NCBI GenBank assembly: GCA_017435905.1
Contig: JAFSEB010000020.1
Coordinates: forward strand, 1-40,544
Direction of reading: 5' to 3'
DNA length: 40,544 bases
DNA from: Clostridia bacterium
Lineage (GTDB): Bacteria > Bacillota > Clostridia > Christensenellales > CAG-138
Part shown: positions 7,702 through 15,753 of the stretch, one piece after another
Position numbering within the stretch: the stretch's first letter is position 1
How the letters are laid out: every line of letters begins with the position of its first letter
Position numbers and translations under genes: made by a program
Notes under the pieces: model-generated
Databases searched by the model: none
Seen by the model: only the letters and a program-made list of their open reading frames with translations
Told to the model about the DNA's origin: nothing

Positions 7702-8532
7702 ATGAAACGCACCGTGTTCGCTTACCCCTATGTTGTGTGGATGCTGATCTTCATCCTCGCCCCGATGCTGATGATCGGCTACTATGCCTTTACTTCGGAG
7801 GGTGCCTTCACCATGGAAAACGTGGTGGGTGCGCTGACGAATGAAATGTACATGCAGGTGCTGCTGCGCTCCGTTTGGATCGCCCTCAAGGCCACGGTGA
7901 TCTGCCTGCTTTTGGGCTATCCCATCGCCTACCTTCTTTCCAACATGAAGAAGAGCACCGCCTCCCTGCTTTCCGTTCTCTTCATCGTCCCCATGTGGAT
8001 GAACTTCCTGCTCCGCACCTATGCATGGCAGGTGCTGCTTTCCCCCAGCGGACTTCTGAACGGGCTTCTTGAAGTTCTCGGCCTTCCCACGCAGCAGTTC
8101 CTTTATACGGAAAGCGCCATCATGCTGGGCACCGTTTACAACTTCCTGCCCTTCATGATCCTTCCCATTTACACCGTGCTTTCGAAGATGGACCGCTCCC
8201 TGATCGAAGCGTCCCACGACCTTGGCGCAAACAGCGTCACCACGTTTTTGAAGGTCATCTTTCCGCTGAGCATCCCGGGAGTGATCTCCGGCATCACCAT
8301 GGTGTTCATTCCCGCCATCACCACCTTTGCCATTTCCCGTCTTCTCGGCGGCGGCAAGTTCATGCTCTACGGCGACCTCATCGAAAACCAGTTCATCACC
8401 CTCGGCATGGATGCATGGGGCAGCGGCAGCGCTCTCTCCTTCATCCTGCTGGTGCTGGTGCTCATTTCCATGGCGATCATGCGCAAGGCAGAGCGTGACG
8501 CCGGCGAGGAAGGAGGCGGCAAGCTGTGGTAA
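7702..8532 (+). CDS. potB: Spermidine/putrescine ABC transporter permease
   Basis: Inner-membrane permease of 276 residues with six predicted membrane segments. The binding-protein-dependent transport loop is EASHDLGANSVTTFLKVIFP. The ATG at 7702 is chosen because AAAGGAGG (7686-7693) is eight bases upstream; an in-frame TTG at 7696 sits too close to it. The 3' end overlaps the start of the next permease gene by seven bases, which indicates translational coupling. PotB and PotC form the heterodimeric channel over the PotA ATPases. Confidence 0.94.
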   Translation: MKRTVFAYPYVVWMLIFILAPMLMIGYYAFTSEGAFTMENVVGALTNEMYMQVLLRSVWIALKATVICLLLGYPIAYLLSNMKKSTASLLSVLFIVPMWMNFLLRTYAWQVLLSPSGLLNGLLEVLGLPTQQFLYTESAIMLGTVYNFLPFMILPIYTVLSKMDRSLIEASHDLGANSVTTFLKVIFPLSIPGVISGITMVFIPAITTFAISRLLGGGKFMLYGDLIENQFITLGMDAWGSGSALSFILLVLVLISMAIMRKAERDAGEEGGGKLW

Positions 8533-9347
8533 AGAAGCTGCGCAATTTCTTCAAGGGAACATACCTTGGGCTGATGCTCGTGTTCCTTTATGCCCCCATC
8601 ATCGTACTCATGGTCTTCTCCTTCAACGATTCCAAGACCATGGGCAACTGGACCGGGTTCTCCTTCCGCTGGTATGAGGCGCTGTTCCGGGATTCCACCA
8701 TCATGAGCGCCCTTGGCGTCACCTTCTCCGTGGCGATCATCTCCGCCGTGGTATCCACCGTCATCGGCACCTTCGCCGCCATCGGCCTCAACTCCATGCG
8801 CAAGCGCCCCCGGGCTATCATCGAGAACATCTCGCAGCTGCCCGTTGTGAACCCCGACCTTGTGACCGGCATCAGCTTCATGATGCTCTTTGCTGCCCTC
8901 GGCATCCGTGACGGCTATACACGCATGCTGGTGGCGCACATCACCTTCAACATCCCCTATGTGATCCTTTCCGTGATGCCCAAGCTCCGCCAAAGCTCCA
9001 ACATGCTTTACGAAGCAGCGATGGACCTTGGCTGCACCCCGTGGCAGGCGCTCACAAGGGTGGTGATCCCGGATATCATGCCGGGCATCGTATCGGGCTT
9101 TATCATGGCCTTCACGCTGAGCCTTGACGATTTCGTGGTCAGCTGGTTCGCCACCGACGGCATCCAGAACCTGTCCATCTACATCTACTCCAGCGCACGC
9201 CGCGGCATCAGCCCGAAGATCAATGCCCTGTCAACGCTCCTCTTCGTTGCGGTGGTAACGCTGCTGCTGTTCATCAACCTCAAGTCCATCCGTGAGGAAA
9301 AGGAAGCGGATATCCAAAGGAAAAAGCTGAAAACAAAAACCCGCTGA
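8526..9347 (+). CDS. potC: Spermidine/putrescine ABC transporter permease
   Basis: Second permease subunit, 273 residues, with six membrane segments and the EAA-type loop EAAMDLGCTPWQALTRVVIP. SLDDFVVSWF is typical of PotC. The start is GTG at 8526, inside the end of potB, preceded by GGAGG at 8513-8517. The highly charged C-terminus (KEADIQRKKLKTK) is cytoplasmic. It is followed by the substrate-binding protein gene after 56 bases. Confidence 0.94.
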   Translation: MVKKLRNFFKGTYLGLMLVFLYAPIIVLMVFSFNDSKTMGNWTGFSFRWYEALFRDSTIMSALGVTFSVAIISAVVSTVIGTFAAIGLNSMRKRPRAIIENISQLPVVNPDLVTGISFMMLFAALGIRDGYTRMLVAHITFNIPYVILSVMPKLRQSSNMLYEAAMDLGCTPWQALTRVVIPDIMPGIVSGFIMAFTLSLDDFVVSWFATDGIQNLSIYIYSSARRGISPKINALSTLLFVAVVTLLLFINLKSIREEKEADIQRKKLKTKTR

Positions 9348-9403
9348 GGGGTCCTCGGCAAACCAAAAATAAAAAAGTCTATTTAACGGAGGTTTCAAAA
9401 TTA

Positions 9404-10453
9404 ATGAAAAAGAAGATTGCATTGCTCGTTGTCCTTGTGATGGCCTTGTCCTTTTGCTTCAGCGGCTGCGGCAACAGCGACAAGGTAGTGATCAACGTCC
9501 TCAACTGGGGCGACTATATCGACGAAGAGCTGCTTGACCAGTTCACCGAAGAGACCGGCATCGAGGTGAACTACCAGACCATGGCCACCAATGAGGAAAT
9601 GCTCGTAAAGCTTGAGGCCTCCGACTGCATTTACGACGTTTGCTTCCCTTCGGATTACATCATTGAAAAGCTCATTGCGAAGGATCTTCTCCACGAGATC
9701 AACAAGGATAACATCCCCAACATCGCCAACATCGACGAGCGCTTCCTCGACCTGAGCTTTGACCCCGGCAACAAGTATTCCGTTCCCTATATGTGGGGCA
9801 CCGTGGGCATCCTTTACAACACCACCATGGTGAACGAGCCCGTTGTGAGCTGGGACATCCTTTGGGATGAGAAATACGACCAGCAGATCTTCATGTACGA
9901 TTCCATCCGCGACTCCATCGGCGTGGCGCTCATGAAGGAAGGCTACTCCATCAACACCCGTGATGAGGCGCACATTGCCGCTGCGGAAGCCGCCCTCATT
10001 GAGCAGAAGCCCCTTGTGCTCGCCTACCTCGGCGACTCCATCAAGGAAAGCATGATCAACGGCGACGCCGCCCTTGCCATCGTCTACTCCGGCGATGCCA
10101 TGTGGTGCGTTGATCCCGAGGAAGGCAATCCCGACCTTGACTACGCCGTGCCTGAGACCGGTTCCAACCTTTGGTTCGACAACGTGATCATCCCCAAGTC
10201 CAGCCAGCACACCGAGGAGGCGGAAGCCTTCATCAACTTCCTTTGCGATGCGGAAGTTGCCAAGGCCAACACCGAGTACATCGGCTACTCCACCCCCAAC
10301 AAGGCTGCCATGGCACTGCTTGACGAAAGCTACACCGAAAACCCCATCTACAATCCGCCGCAGGAGATCCTTGACAAGTGCGAGATCTTCCACGACCTTG
10401 GGGACTTCATCAACGTATACAACGACGCCTGGAACAACATCAAGGGTCAGTAA
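9404..10453 (+). CDS. potD: Spermidine/putrescine-binding lipoprotein
   Basis: Extracytoplasmic solute receptor of 349 residues. The lipoprotein signal peptide is MKKKIALLVVLVMALSF with lipobox FSGC, so Cys22 would be lipidated and anchored to the membrane. The mature protein starts with VINVLNWGDYIDEELL and contains YDVCFPSDYI, SVPYMWGTVGILYN and LAIVYSGDAMW, all typical of PotD/PotF. An ideal GGAGG precedes the ATG. It closes the potABCD operon and is followed by a strong terminator. Confidence 0.95.
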   Translation: MKKKIALLVVLVMALSFCFSGCGNSDKVVINVLNWGDYIDEELLDQFTEETGIEVNYQTMATNEEMLVKLEASDCIYDVCFPSDYIIEKLIAKDLLHEINKDNIPNIANIDERFLDLSFDPGNKYSVPYMWGTVGILYNTTMVNEPVVSWDILWDEKYDQQIFMYDSIRDSIGVALMKEGYSINTRDEAHIAAAEAALIEQKPLVLAYLGDSIKESMINGDAALAIVYSGDAMWCVDPEEGNPDLDYAVPETGSNLWFDNVIIPKSSQHTEEAEAFINFLCDAEVAKANTEYIGYSTPNKAAMALLDESYTENPIYNPPQEILDKCEIFHDLGDFINVYNDAWNNIKGQ

Positions 10454-10463
10454 AAAATCATTC

Positions 10464-10494
10464 GGCTCTGCGCCTTGCACGCAGAGCCTTTTTT
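10464..10494 (+). terminator. Terminator of the pot operon
   Basis: Perfect nine-base stem GGCTCTGCG/CGCAGAGCC with a seven-base loop and six T residues. Confidence 0.9.
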
Positions 10495-10499
10495 GTTGC

Positions 10500-10528
10500 T
10501 TGCCACTTACATGCGGCAAGGCTATAAT
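10500..10528 (+). promoter_or_regulatory. Promoter of the first MATE gene
   Basis: TTGCCA (10500-10505), a 17-base spacer and a perfect TATAAT (10523-10528). The leader is about 60 bases and shows no recognisable riboswitch. Confidence 0.7.
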
Positions 10529-10596
10529 AAAAATAACGGCCTTTTTTTCTTTGTCATGTTTGCAGATTCTGTTTTACTGTTGTTTGAAGAGGTATT

Positions 10597-12009
10597 ATGC
10601 TGAAGTTTCTCAAGCGTTTTTTCGATCCCTCACGCATGGTCAGCGATGATATTGTCCGGGGGCCGATCCCTTCCGTAAAAGAGGCTTACGGGCGGATGAT
10701 CTCCCTTGCATGGCCCAGCGCCGTTGAAAGCGTGCTCATCTGCCTGACGGGCTCCGTGGATACGATGATGGTGGGAACCCTCGGCGCCGCCGCCATTTCC
10801 GCTGTGGGCATTACGAGCCAGCCCCGTTTTTTGATGATGACGCCCATCATTGCCCTCAACACCGGCGTAACGGCGGTGGTCGCACGCCGCCGGGGCGAAG
10901 GCGACTTTGACGGTGCAAGGCGCACCCTGAAGCAGGCGCTCATCTTCTGCATGATCTTCTGCATTTTGATGGTAACGGGCGCTCTCTTTTTTGCGGAGGG
11001 GCTTTTGACCCTTGCCGGTGCGCAGAGCGACTTTATCGACCTTGGCGTGGAATACTACCGCATCATCATGTGCGGACAGGTGTTCGCCTGCATCGGCATG
11101 ACCATCAATGCGGCGCAGCGAGGCTACGGAAACACGAAGATCAGCATGCGCTCCAACATTGCCGCCAACATCGTAAACCTGATTTTCAACTTTTTCCTGA
11201 TCAACGGCATCTGGTTCTTCCCCCGTCTTGAAACAAGGGGCGCTGCCATTGCCACGGCGCTCGGCGCCATCGTGGCGTTCTTCATGGCGCTTTCTTCCGT
11301 GCTCAAGCCGGATGCACCGGGCGTGCTGACGCTTCGTTCAAACGCCTCCTGGAAGTTCGACAAGCGCACGGTGGGCAGCATCTTCAAAGTGGCATCCTCC
11401 ACCTTTGTGGAGCAGATCTTCATGCGCTTCGGCTTCTTCACCTATGCTTCCCTTGTGGCAAGGCTGGGCACGGTGGAATTTGCCACCCACCAGATCTGCA
11501 TGAACATCATCAACGTCAGTTTCGGCTTCTCCGACGGCTTCAGCGTAGCCTCCACCAGCCTTGTGGGGCAGAATCTCGGTGCAAAGCGCCCGGATCTTTC
11601 CATGATGTTCGGCAAGATCGGCCAGCGGCTCTCCCTTGTCGCCGGCTTTGCGGTGGGACTTGTTTTCGTCATTTTCCGCAAAGAGCTCATCCTGCTTTTC
11701 AACGATGATCCCGCCATTGTGGCAATGGGCTCCGTGATCATGCTGATCGTTGCGATCACCTGCCTTGCGCAGAGCACACAGGTAGTCATGTCCGGCTGTC
11801 TCAGGGGTGCAGGCGACACGAGATACGTTGCCATGTCCTCCTTCATCAGCATCGCTGCCATCCGCCCTGCGATGTCATGGCTCCTCTGCTACCCCCTCGG
11901 CCTTGGCGTGGTGGGTGCATGGCTCGGCCTTTTCGGCGACCAGTTCCTCCGCATGATCCTCAATACCATCCGCTTCTACAGCGGCAAGTGGAGCACCATC
12001 AAGCTGTGA
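10597..12009 (+). CDS. MATE-family multidrug/metabolite efflux protein
   Basis: Membrane antiporter of 470 residues with about twelve membrane segments in two homologous halves. Family features include LAWPSAVESVLICLTGSVDT and MMVGTLGAAAISAVG in the first half and GCLRGAGDTRYVAMSSF in the second. An extra hydrophilic N-terminus of about 30 residues precedes the first segment. MATE proteins exchange Na+ or H+ for cationic drugs or metabolites, but the substrate cannot be read from sequence. GAGGT lies just before the ATG. It is monocistronic, with its own promoter and terminator. Confidence 0.92.
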   Translation: MLKFLKRFFDPSRMVSDDIVRGPIPSVKEAYGRMISLAWPSAVESVLICLTGSVDTMMVGTLGAAAISAVGITSQPRFLMMTPIIALNTGVTAVVARRRGEGDFDGARRTLKQALIFCMIFCILMVTGALFFAEGLLTLAGAQSDFIDLGVEYYRIIMCGQVFACIGMTINAAQRGYGNTKISMRSNIAANIVNLIFNFFLINGIWFFPRLETRGAAIATALGAIVAFFMALSSVLKPDAPGVLTLRSNASWKFDKRTVGSIFKVASSTFVEQIFMRFGFFTYASLVARLGTVEFATHQICMNIINVSFGFSDGFSVASTSLVGQNLGAKRPDLSMMFGKIGQRLSLVAGFAVGLVFVIFRKELILLFNDDPAIVAMGSVIMLIVAITCLAQSTQVVMSGCLRGAGDTRYVAMSSFISIAAIRPAMSWLLCYPLGLGVVGAWLGLFGDQFLRMILNTIRFYSGKWSTIKL

Positions 12010-12016
12010 TACGGTC

Positions 12017-12050
12017 AAAAGCCCCTTCTTTGGCAGGAAGGAGCTTTTTT
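12017..12050 (+). terminator. Terminator after the MATE gene
   Basis: Nine-base stem with one mismatch (AGCCCCTTC/GAAGGAGCT), an eight-base loop and a T run. Confidence 0.75.
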
Positions 12051-12061
12051 CTTTCTTCGGC

Positions 12062-12090
12062 TTTTGTTTTTACGGTGCATTTGCTATACT
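12062..12090 (+). promoter_or_regulatory. Promoter of nagA-add
   Basis: Extended -10 TGCTATACT (TATACT at 12085-12090) with a weak TTTTGT 17 bases upstream. TAAGGAG at 12109-12115 precedes the nagA ATG. Confidence 0.5.
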
Positions 12091-12120
12091 GATAAGAAGA
12101 AACCAACCTAAGGAGCTGCC

Positions 12121-13251
12121 ATGCTGTTTTCAAACGTACGTTATTTCGGTGCCGACGGGCACTTTCATGTTGGCAATGTCACTGTGGAGAACGGCTTCAT
12201 CACCGCCGTTTCGGAAACGGGCTGTGCCGCAGAAAAGCTGCTGCTGCCGGGTTTGATCGATGTGCACCTGCACGGCAATCAGGGGCTTGATTTTTCGGAC
12301 GGGGACATTTCCCAATATGAAAGGATGGCCCGTTACCTTGCAAAGAACGGCACCACCGGCTTTTCCGCCACCACCATGACGCTGCCCCCGGCGGTCATCG
12401 AAAACGCCTGCCGCTGCGCCGCCGCCTTTAAAAAAGCGGAAACAAAGAACGCCGCAAGGCTTCTTGGCATCACCATGGAAGGGCCGTTTTTCAGCGCCGC
12501 AAAGAAGGGCGCACAGAACGAAGCCTACCTGCTGCCGCCGGATGCAAAGCTGCTTCATGTACTGCAGGAGGCTGCAGAGGGGCTTCTTCGCATCGTCTGC
12601 GTGGCGCCGGAGCTGCCCGGTGCGCTGCAATTTGTGTCCGCCGCCACGGAAGCGGGCTTCCGAGTCTCCCTTGCCCATACGGCAGCGGATTACGACACCG
12701 CCGCCGCAGCCTTTGATGCCGGCGCCTGCCACCTGACCCACACCTTCAACGCCATGCCTGCGCTGATGCACCGCGCGCCCGGCGTCATCGGCGCCGCACA
12801 GGAGCGTGACCATGTGACCGCAGAGCTGATCGGCGACGGCATGCATGTGCATCCTTCCGTGATGCGCGCCGCCTTCAAGCTGTTCCCGGGGCGCATTTGC
12901 CTTGTGAGCGATGCCATTCCCCCGGCCGGTGCCAAAGCGGGCACCTACAGCCTTGGCGAGCAGCCCGTGACCGTCAAAAACGGCCTTGCTACCCTTGCGG
13001 ACGGCACCATTGCCGGTTCCACCGCCACGCTGTTCGGGTGCCTGAAAAACTGCATCCGCTTCGGCATCGCTGAAGAGGATGCCGTTGTCGCCGCTGCACT
13101 CACACCGGCAAAAGCCCTCAACGTACAGCATGAATACGGCGTGATCGCCCCCGGATACAGGGCGGACATGCTGCTTTGTTCCCTCGACTATGAACTTGAG
13201 ACCGTCTTCCTCGGCGGCGAAGCCATTGAATCAAACGAAAAGGAGTTCTGA
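12121..13251 (+). CDS. nagA: N-acetylglucosamine-6-phosphate deacetylase
   Basis: Amidohydrolase that converts N-acetylglucosamine-6-phosphate to glucosamine-6-phosphate and acetate in amino-sugar salvage. The 376-residue product has the metal motif LPGLIDVHLHG (His49, His51), the catalytic Glu in GITMEGPFFS, SLAHTAADY, LTHTFNAMPALMHR and the catalytic Asp in ICLVSDAIPPAG. C-terminal GYRADMLL completes the beta-sandwich. All positions expected for NagA are present. The stop is two bases before the start of the adenosine deaminase gene, so the two are co-transcribed. No nagB or sugar transporter is nearby. Confidence 0.93.
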   Translation: MLFSNVRYFGADGHFHVGNVTVENGFITAVSETGCAAEKLLLPGLIDVHLHGNQGLDFSDGDISQYERMARYLAKNGTTGFSATTMTLPPAVIENACRCAAAFKKAETKNAARLLGITMEGPFFSAAKKGAQNEAYLLPPDAKLLHVLQEAAEGLLRIVCVAPELPGALQFVSAATEAGFRVSLAHTAADYDTAAAAFDAGACHLTHTFNAMPALMHRAPGVIGAAQERDHVTAELIGDGMHVHPSVMRAAFKLFPGRICLVSDAIPPAGAKAGTYSLGEQPVTVKNGLATLADGTIAGSTATLFGCLKNCIRFGIAEEDAVVAAALTPAKALNVQHEYGVIAPGYRADMLLCSLDYELETVFLGGEAIESNEKEF

Positions 13252-13253
13252 CC

Positions 13254-14279
13254 ATGAGCCGTTATCCCTTCCCGAAGATCGACCTGCACCTGCACCTTGA
13301 CGGTTCCATGCTGCCCGAGACCGCATGGGAGCTTGCAAAGGAGCGCAACATCGACCTGCCTGCGGACAACCTTGCGGATTTTCGCACCTTCATCATCGTT
13401 ACCGCAGAATGCCGCAGCGTGAACGAATACCTGAAGCGCTTTGATATGCCCCTTTCCATCCTGCAGGATAAAGCGTCCCTCACAAGGGTCACAAAAGAGC
13501 TTGTGGAGCTGCTTGCATCCCAGGGTCTTGCCTATGCGGAGATCCGCTTTGCGCCCCAGCTGCACACGAGAAAAGGGCTTTCCCAGAAGGACGCTGTGGA
13601 GGCGGTGATCGAAGGTGCAAGGGCCGGCATGGAAGCTGCCCCCACCATCGATATCGGCATCCTGCTTTGCTGCATGTGCATCGGCGTGGAAACGCTGAAC
13701 GAAAAGGAGAACCTTGAGACCGTCCGCCTCGGCAAAGAATACCTCGGCAAGGGCGTTGTGGGCATCGACCTTGCAGGTGCGGAAGGCATCGTGCCCCTTG
13801 AGAACTTCTCCCCCATCTTCGACCTTGCACGGGAACTTCAGATCCCCTTCACCTGCCATGCAGGCGACAGTCAGGGCCCCGATACAGTAAATGCCGCCAT
13901 GAATTTCGGCAGCCTGCGCATCGGTCACGGTCACCACATTTTCAACGATCAGACCCTCTGCGCCCGTGCCATCCGTGACGGCGTGACCCTTGAGATCTGC
14001 CCCACCAGCAACATTCAGTGCGAGACCCAGCCCTCCTATGAGGAGCATCCCCTTAAAAAGCTGATGGATATGGGCATGCGCTGCACCATCAACACCGACA
14101 ACATGATCCTTTCCGACATTGACCTCAACAAGGAATACGACCGCTGCACGGAGCAGATGGGGCTCAGCTACAACGACCTCATCCGCTGCAACATCAACAG
14201 CGTCCGTGCTTCCTTCATGCCGGAGGAGAAAAAGACCGGGCTCATCGACACCCTCATCAGCTGCCTGAAGGCGGAATAA
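13254..14279 (+). CDS. add: Adenosine deaminase family protein
   Basis: Zinc amidohydrolase expected to deaminate adenosine or a related aminopurine. The 341-residue product has KIDLHLHLDGS (His12, His14 as zinc ligands), substrate-side AYAEIRFAPQLHT and GIDLAGAEG. CHAGDSQGPDTV follows where most family members have HAGE, then RIGHGHHI, CPTSNIQ and INTDNM. The Glu to Asp change is at the position of the catalytic glutamate. NTDN instead of NTDD also occurs in a subset of bacterial members. Substrate may therefore differ from adenosine. GGAG occurs just before the ATG. It is coupled to nagA and followed by a perfect terminator. Confidence 0.87.
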   Translation: MSRYPFPKIDLHLHLDGSMLPETAWELAKERNIDLPADNLADFRTFIIVTAECRSVNEYLKRFDMPLSILQDKASLTRVTKELVELLASQGLAYAEIRFAPQLHTRKGLSQKDAVEAVIEGARAGMEAAPTIDIGILLCCMCIGVETLNEKENLETVRLGKEYLGKGVVGIDLAGAEGIVPLENFSPIFDLARELQIPFTCHAGDSQGPDTVNAAMNFGSLRIGHGHHIFNDQTLCARAIRDGVTLEICPTSNIQCETQPSYEEHPLKKLMDMGMRCTINTDNMILSDIDLNKEYDRCTEQMGLSYNDLIRCNINSVRASFMPEEKKTGLIDTLISCLKAE

Positions 14280-14294
14280 CAGCCTACATCCCCT

Positions 14295-14323
14295 GCCGCA
14301 CGGAACCCTTCCGTGCGGCTTTT
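14295..14323 (+). terminator. Terminator of nagA-add
   Basis: Perfect eleven-base stem GCCGCACGGAA/TTCCGTGCGGC with a CCC loop, followed by TTTT. Confidence 0.88.
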
Positions 14324-14335
14324 CCGTTTCTTTTC

Positions 14336-14364
14336 TTGCAAATCCCGGTTTGCTGCGCTATTAT
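14336..14364 (+). promoter_or_regulatory. Promoter of the lipoate ligase gene
   Basis: TTGCAA (14336-14341), a 17-base spacer and TATTAT (14359-14364), giving a leader of about 24 bases before ATG 14394. Confidence 0.65.
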
Positions 14365-14393
14365 GTCAAAAAATCCTTTTCCCGGGAGCGCCC

Positions 14394-15359
14394 ATGAACA
14401 GCATCATCATCACCTCTTCCACCGATCCCCATTACAACCTTGCGCTGGAAGAACTGCTTTTTGAAACACAGAAAGGCTTCTGCCTTTACCTTTGGCAAAA
14501 CCAGAACACCGTGGTTATCGGCCGCAACCAGAACGCATGGAAGGAATGCCGCATCTCCCTTCTCGAAGAGGAGGGCGGCCGCCTTGCAAGGCGCTCCTCC
14601 GGCGGCGGCGCCGTGTTTCACGACCTAGGAAACCTCAATTTCACCTTCATCGTGCCAAGTGCAGCCTACGATATCCCCCGGCAGCTTTCGGTGATCCTTT
14701 CCGCCGTGAAAAGCCTTGGCATCGCAGCGGAATTTACCGGCAGAAACGATATCGTTACCGCAAGCGGCGCAAAATTCTCCGGCAACGCCTTCCGCCGTTC
14801 TCCCGATGCCTGCATGCACCACGGCACGCTGCTCATCGATACGGATATGGAGAAGCTCAGCCGGTATCTGATGCCCTCCAAGGCGAAACTCGCCGCAAAG
14901 GGCGTGGAATCCGTCCGTTCCCGGGTCACGAACCTTGTGGATGAAATGCCTTCCCTGACCCTTGAAACGATGAAGGATGCGCTGTGTGCCGCCTTCCAGA
15001 GGGAGTACGGCTGTGCGAAGCGGCTTGAAGAAAGCGAGCTTGATGCGGCGCTGCTGCGGGAAAAAGCCGCACGCTACGCTTCCTGGGAATGGAACAAGGG
15101 AGCATCCCCGGCATTTGACGCATCCCTCACGAACCGTTTTTCCTGGGGCGAGATCACGCTGGAGCTTTCCCTGAAGGATGGCTGCATCGCTGCGGCAAAG
15201 GTTTGGTCGGACAGCATGGATGAGACCTTTGCCCCTGCCCTTGCAAGAGTGCTCACGGGCTGCCGGTTCAAAGCGGATGCTTTGGCAAAAGCGGCAGAAA
15301 GCATCGAAAACAGGGAAGCTGCAGAGGCCGCCGCATGGTTTCGGGAGATTTCTTTTTAG
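14394..15359 (+). CDS. lplA: Lipoate-protein ligase
   Basis: Attaches lipoate, via lipoyl-AMP, to the lysine of lipoyl domains such as GcvH. The 321-residue product starts MNSIIITSSTDPHYNLALEE, the usual N-terminus. The start is ATG 14394 with GGGAG upstream; a longer frame from 14313 crosses the promoter and is rejected. Motifs are VVIGRNQNAW, RRSSGGGAVFHDLGNLNFTF and NDIVTASGAKFSGNAF, the last carrying the catalytic lysine. A C-terminal accessory domain follows (about 240-321). It lies directly upstream of the glycine cleavage operon, whose H protein is the obvious substrate, though it has its own promoter. Confidence 0.93.
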   Translation: MNSIIITSSTDPHYNLALEELLFETQKGFCLYLWQNQNTVVIGRNQNAWKECRISLLEEEGGRLARRSSGGGAVFHDLGNLNFTFIVPSAAYDIPRQLSVILSAVKSLGIAAEFTGRNDIVTASGAKFSGNAFRRSPDACMHHGTLLIDTDMEKLSRYLMPSKAKLAAKGVESVRSRVTNLVDEMPSLTLETMKDALCAAFQREYGCAKRLEESELDAALLREKAARYASWEWNKGASPAFDASLTNRFSWGEITLELSLKDGCIAAAKVWSDSMDETFAPALARVLTGCRFKADALAKAAESIENREAAEAAAWFREISF

Positions 15360-15440
15360 CATGCATCCCATTCATTTGTTTTGTCCGTAAATCAATAAAT
15401 CGATTCGATTTTTTCAATAATAGTTTTGCGGAAAAAAACA

Positions 15441-15470
15441 TTGCAAAACAGCTTTTGGGCATGATACCAT
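15441..15470 (+). promoter_or_regulatory. Promoter of the glycine cleavage operon
   Basis: TTGCAA (15441-15446), an 18-base spacer and an extended -10 TGATACCAT (15462-15470). It places the start about 25 bases before the riboswitch. Confidence 0.6.
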
Positions 15471-15500
15471 AGATAAGCAAATGAATAAGCATCGGATGAT

Positions 15501-15699
15501 TGCTGCGGGAGAGTCCGCTTTTTGCGGCGCCGACGGGGCATGCAAAAACTCTCAGGCAAAAGGACCGCAGCATGACGATACTCTGTAAAGTGCTCTACGG
15601 CACGCCAAAGGTGCAACCCGGTCTTCACCGCCGGGGAATCTCTCAGGCTATCACAACAGAGGCACAAATTTTTCCACAGGGGGAAATTTGTGCTTTTTT
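15501..15699 (+). ncRNA. Tandem glycine riboswitch with terminator
   Basis: Two glycine aptamers lie in series. Aptamer 1 has an eight-base P1 stem TGCTGCGG/CCGCAGCA (15501-15508 with 15565-15572) and the conserved GGAGAG, GCCGACGGGGCA and ACTCTCAGGCAAAAGGAC. Aptamer 2 has P1 CTCTGT/ACAGAG (15581-15586 with 15656-15661), GCCAAAGGTGCAACC and ATCTCTCAGGC. A terminator follows immediately, with stem GCACAAATTT/AAATTTGTGC (15662-15671 with 15684-15693) and six T residues. This is an attenuation layout. By analogy with Bacillus gcvT it should switch the operon on when glycine is high. The competing antiterminator pairing was not worked out. Confidence 0.94.
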
Positions 15700-15753
15700 G
15701 TTGCGCAAAAAACGATCCTGACAAATCATCAACATTTTAAGGAGGAAAACACA

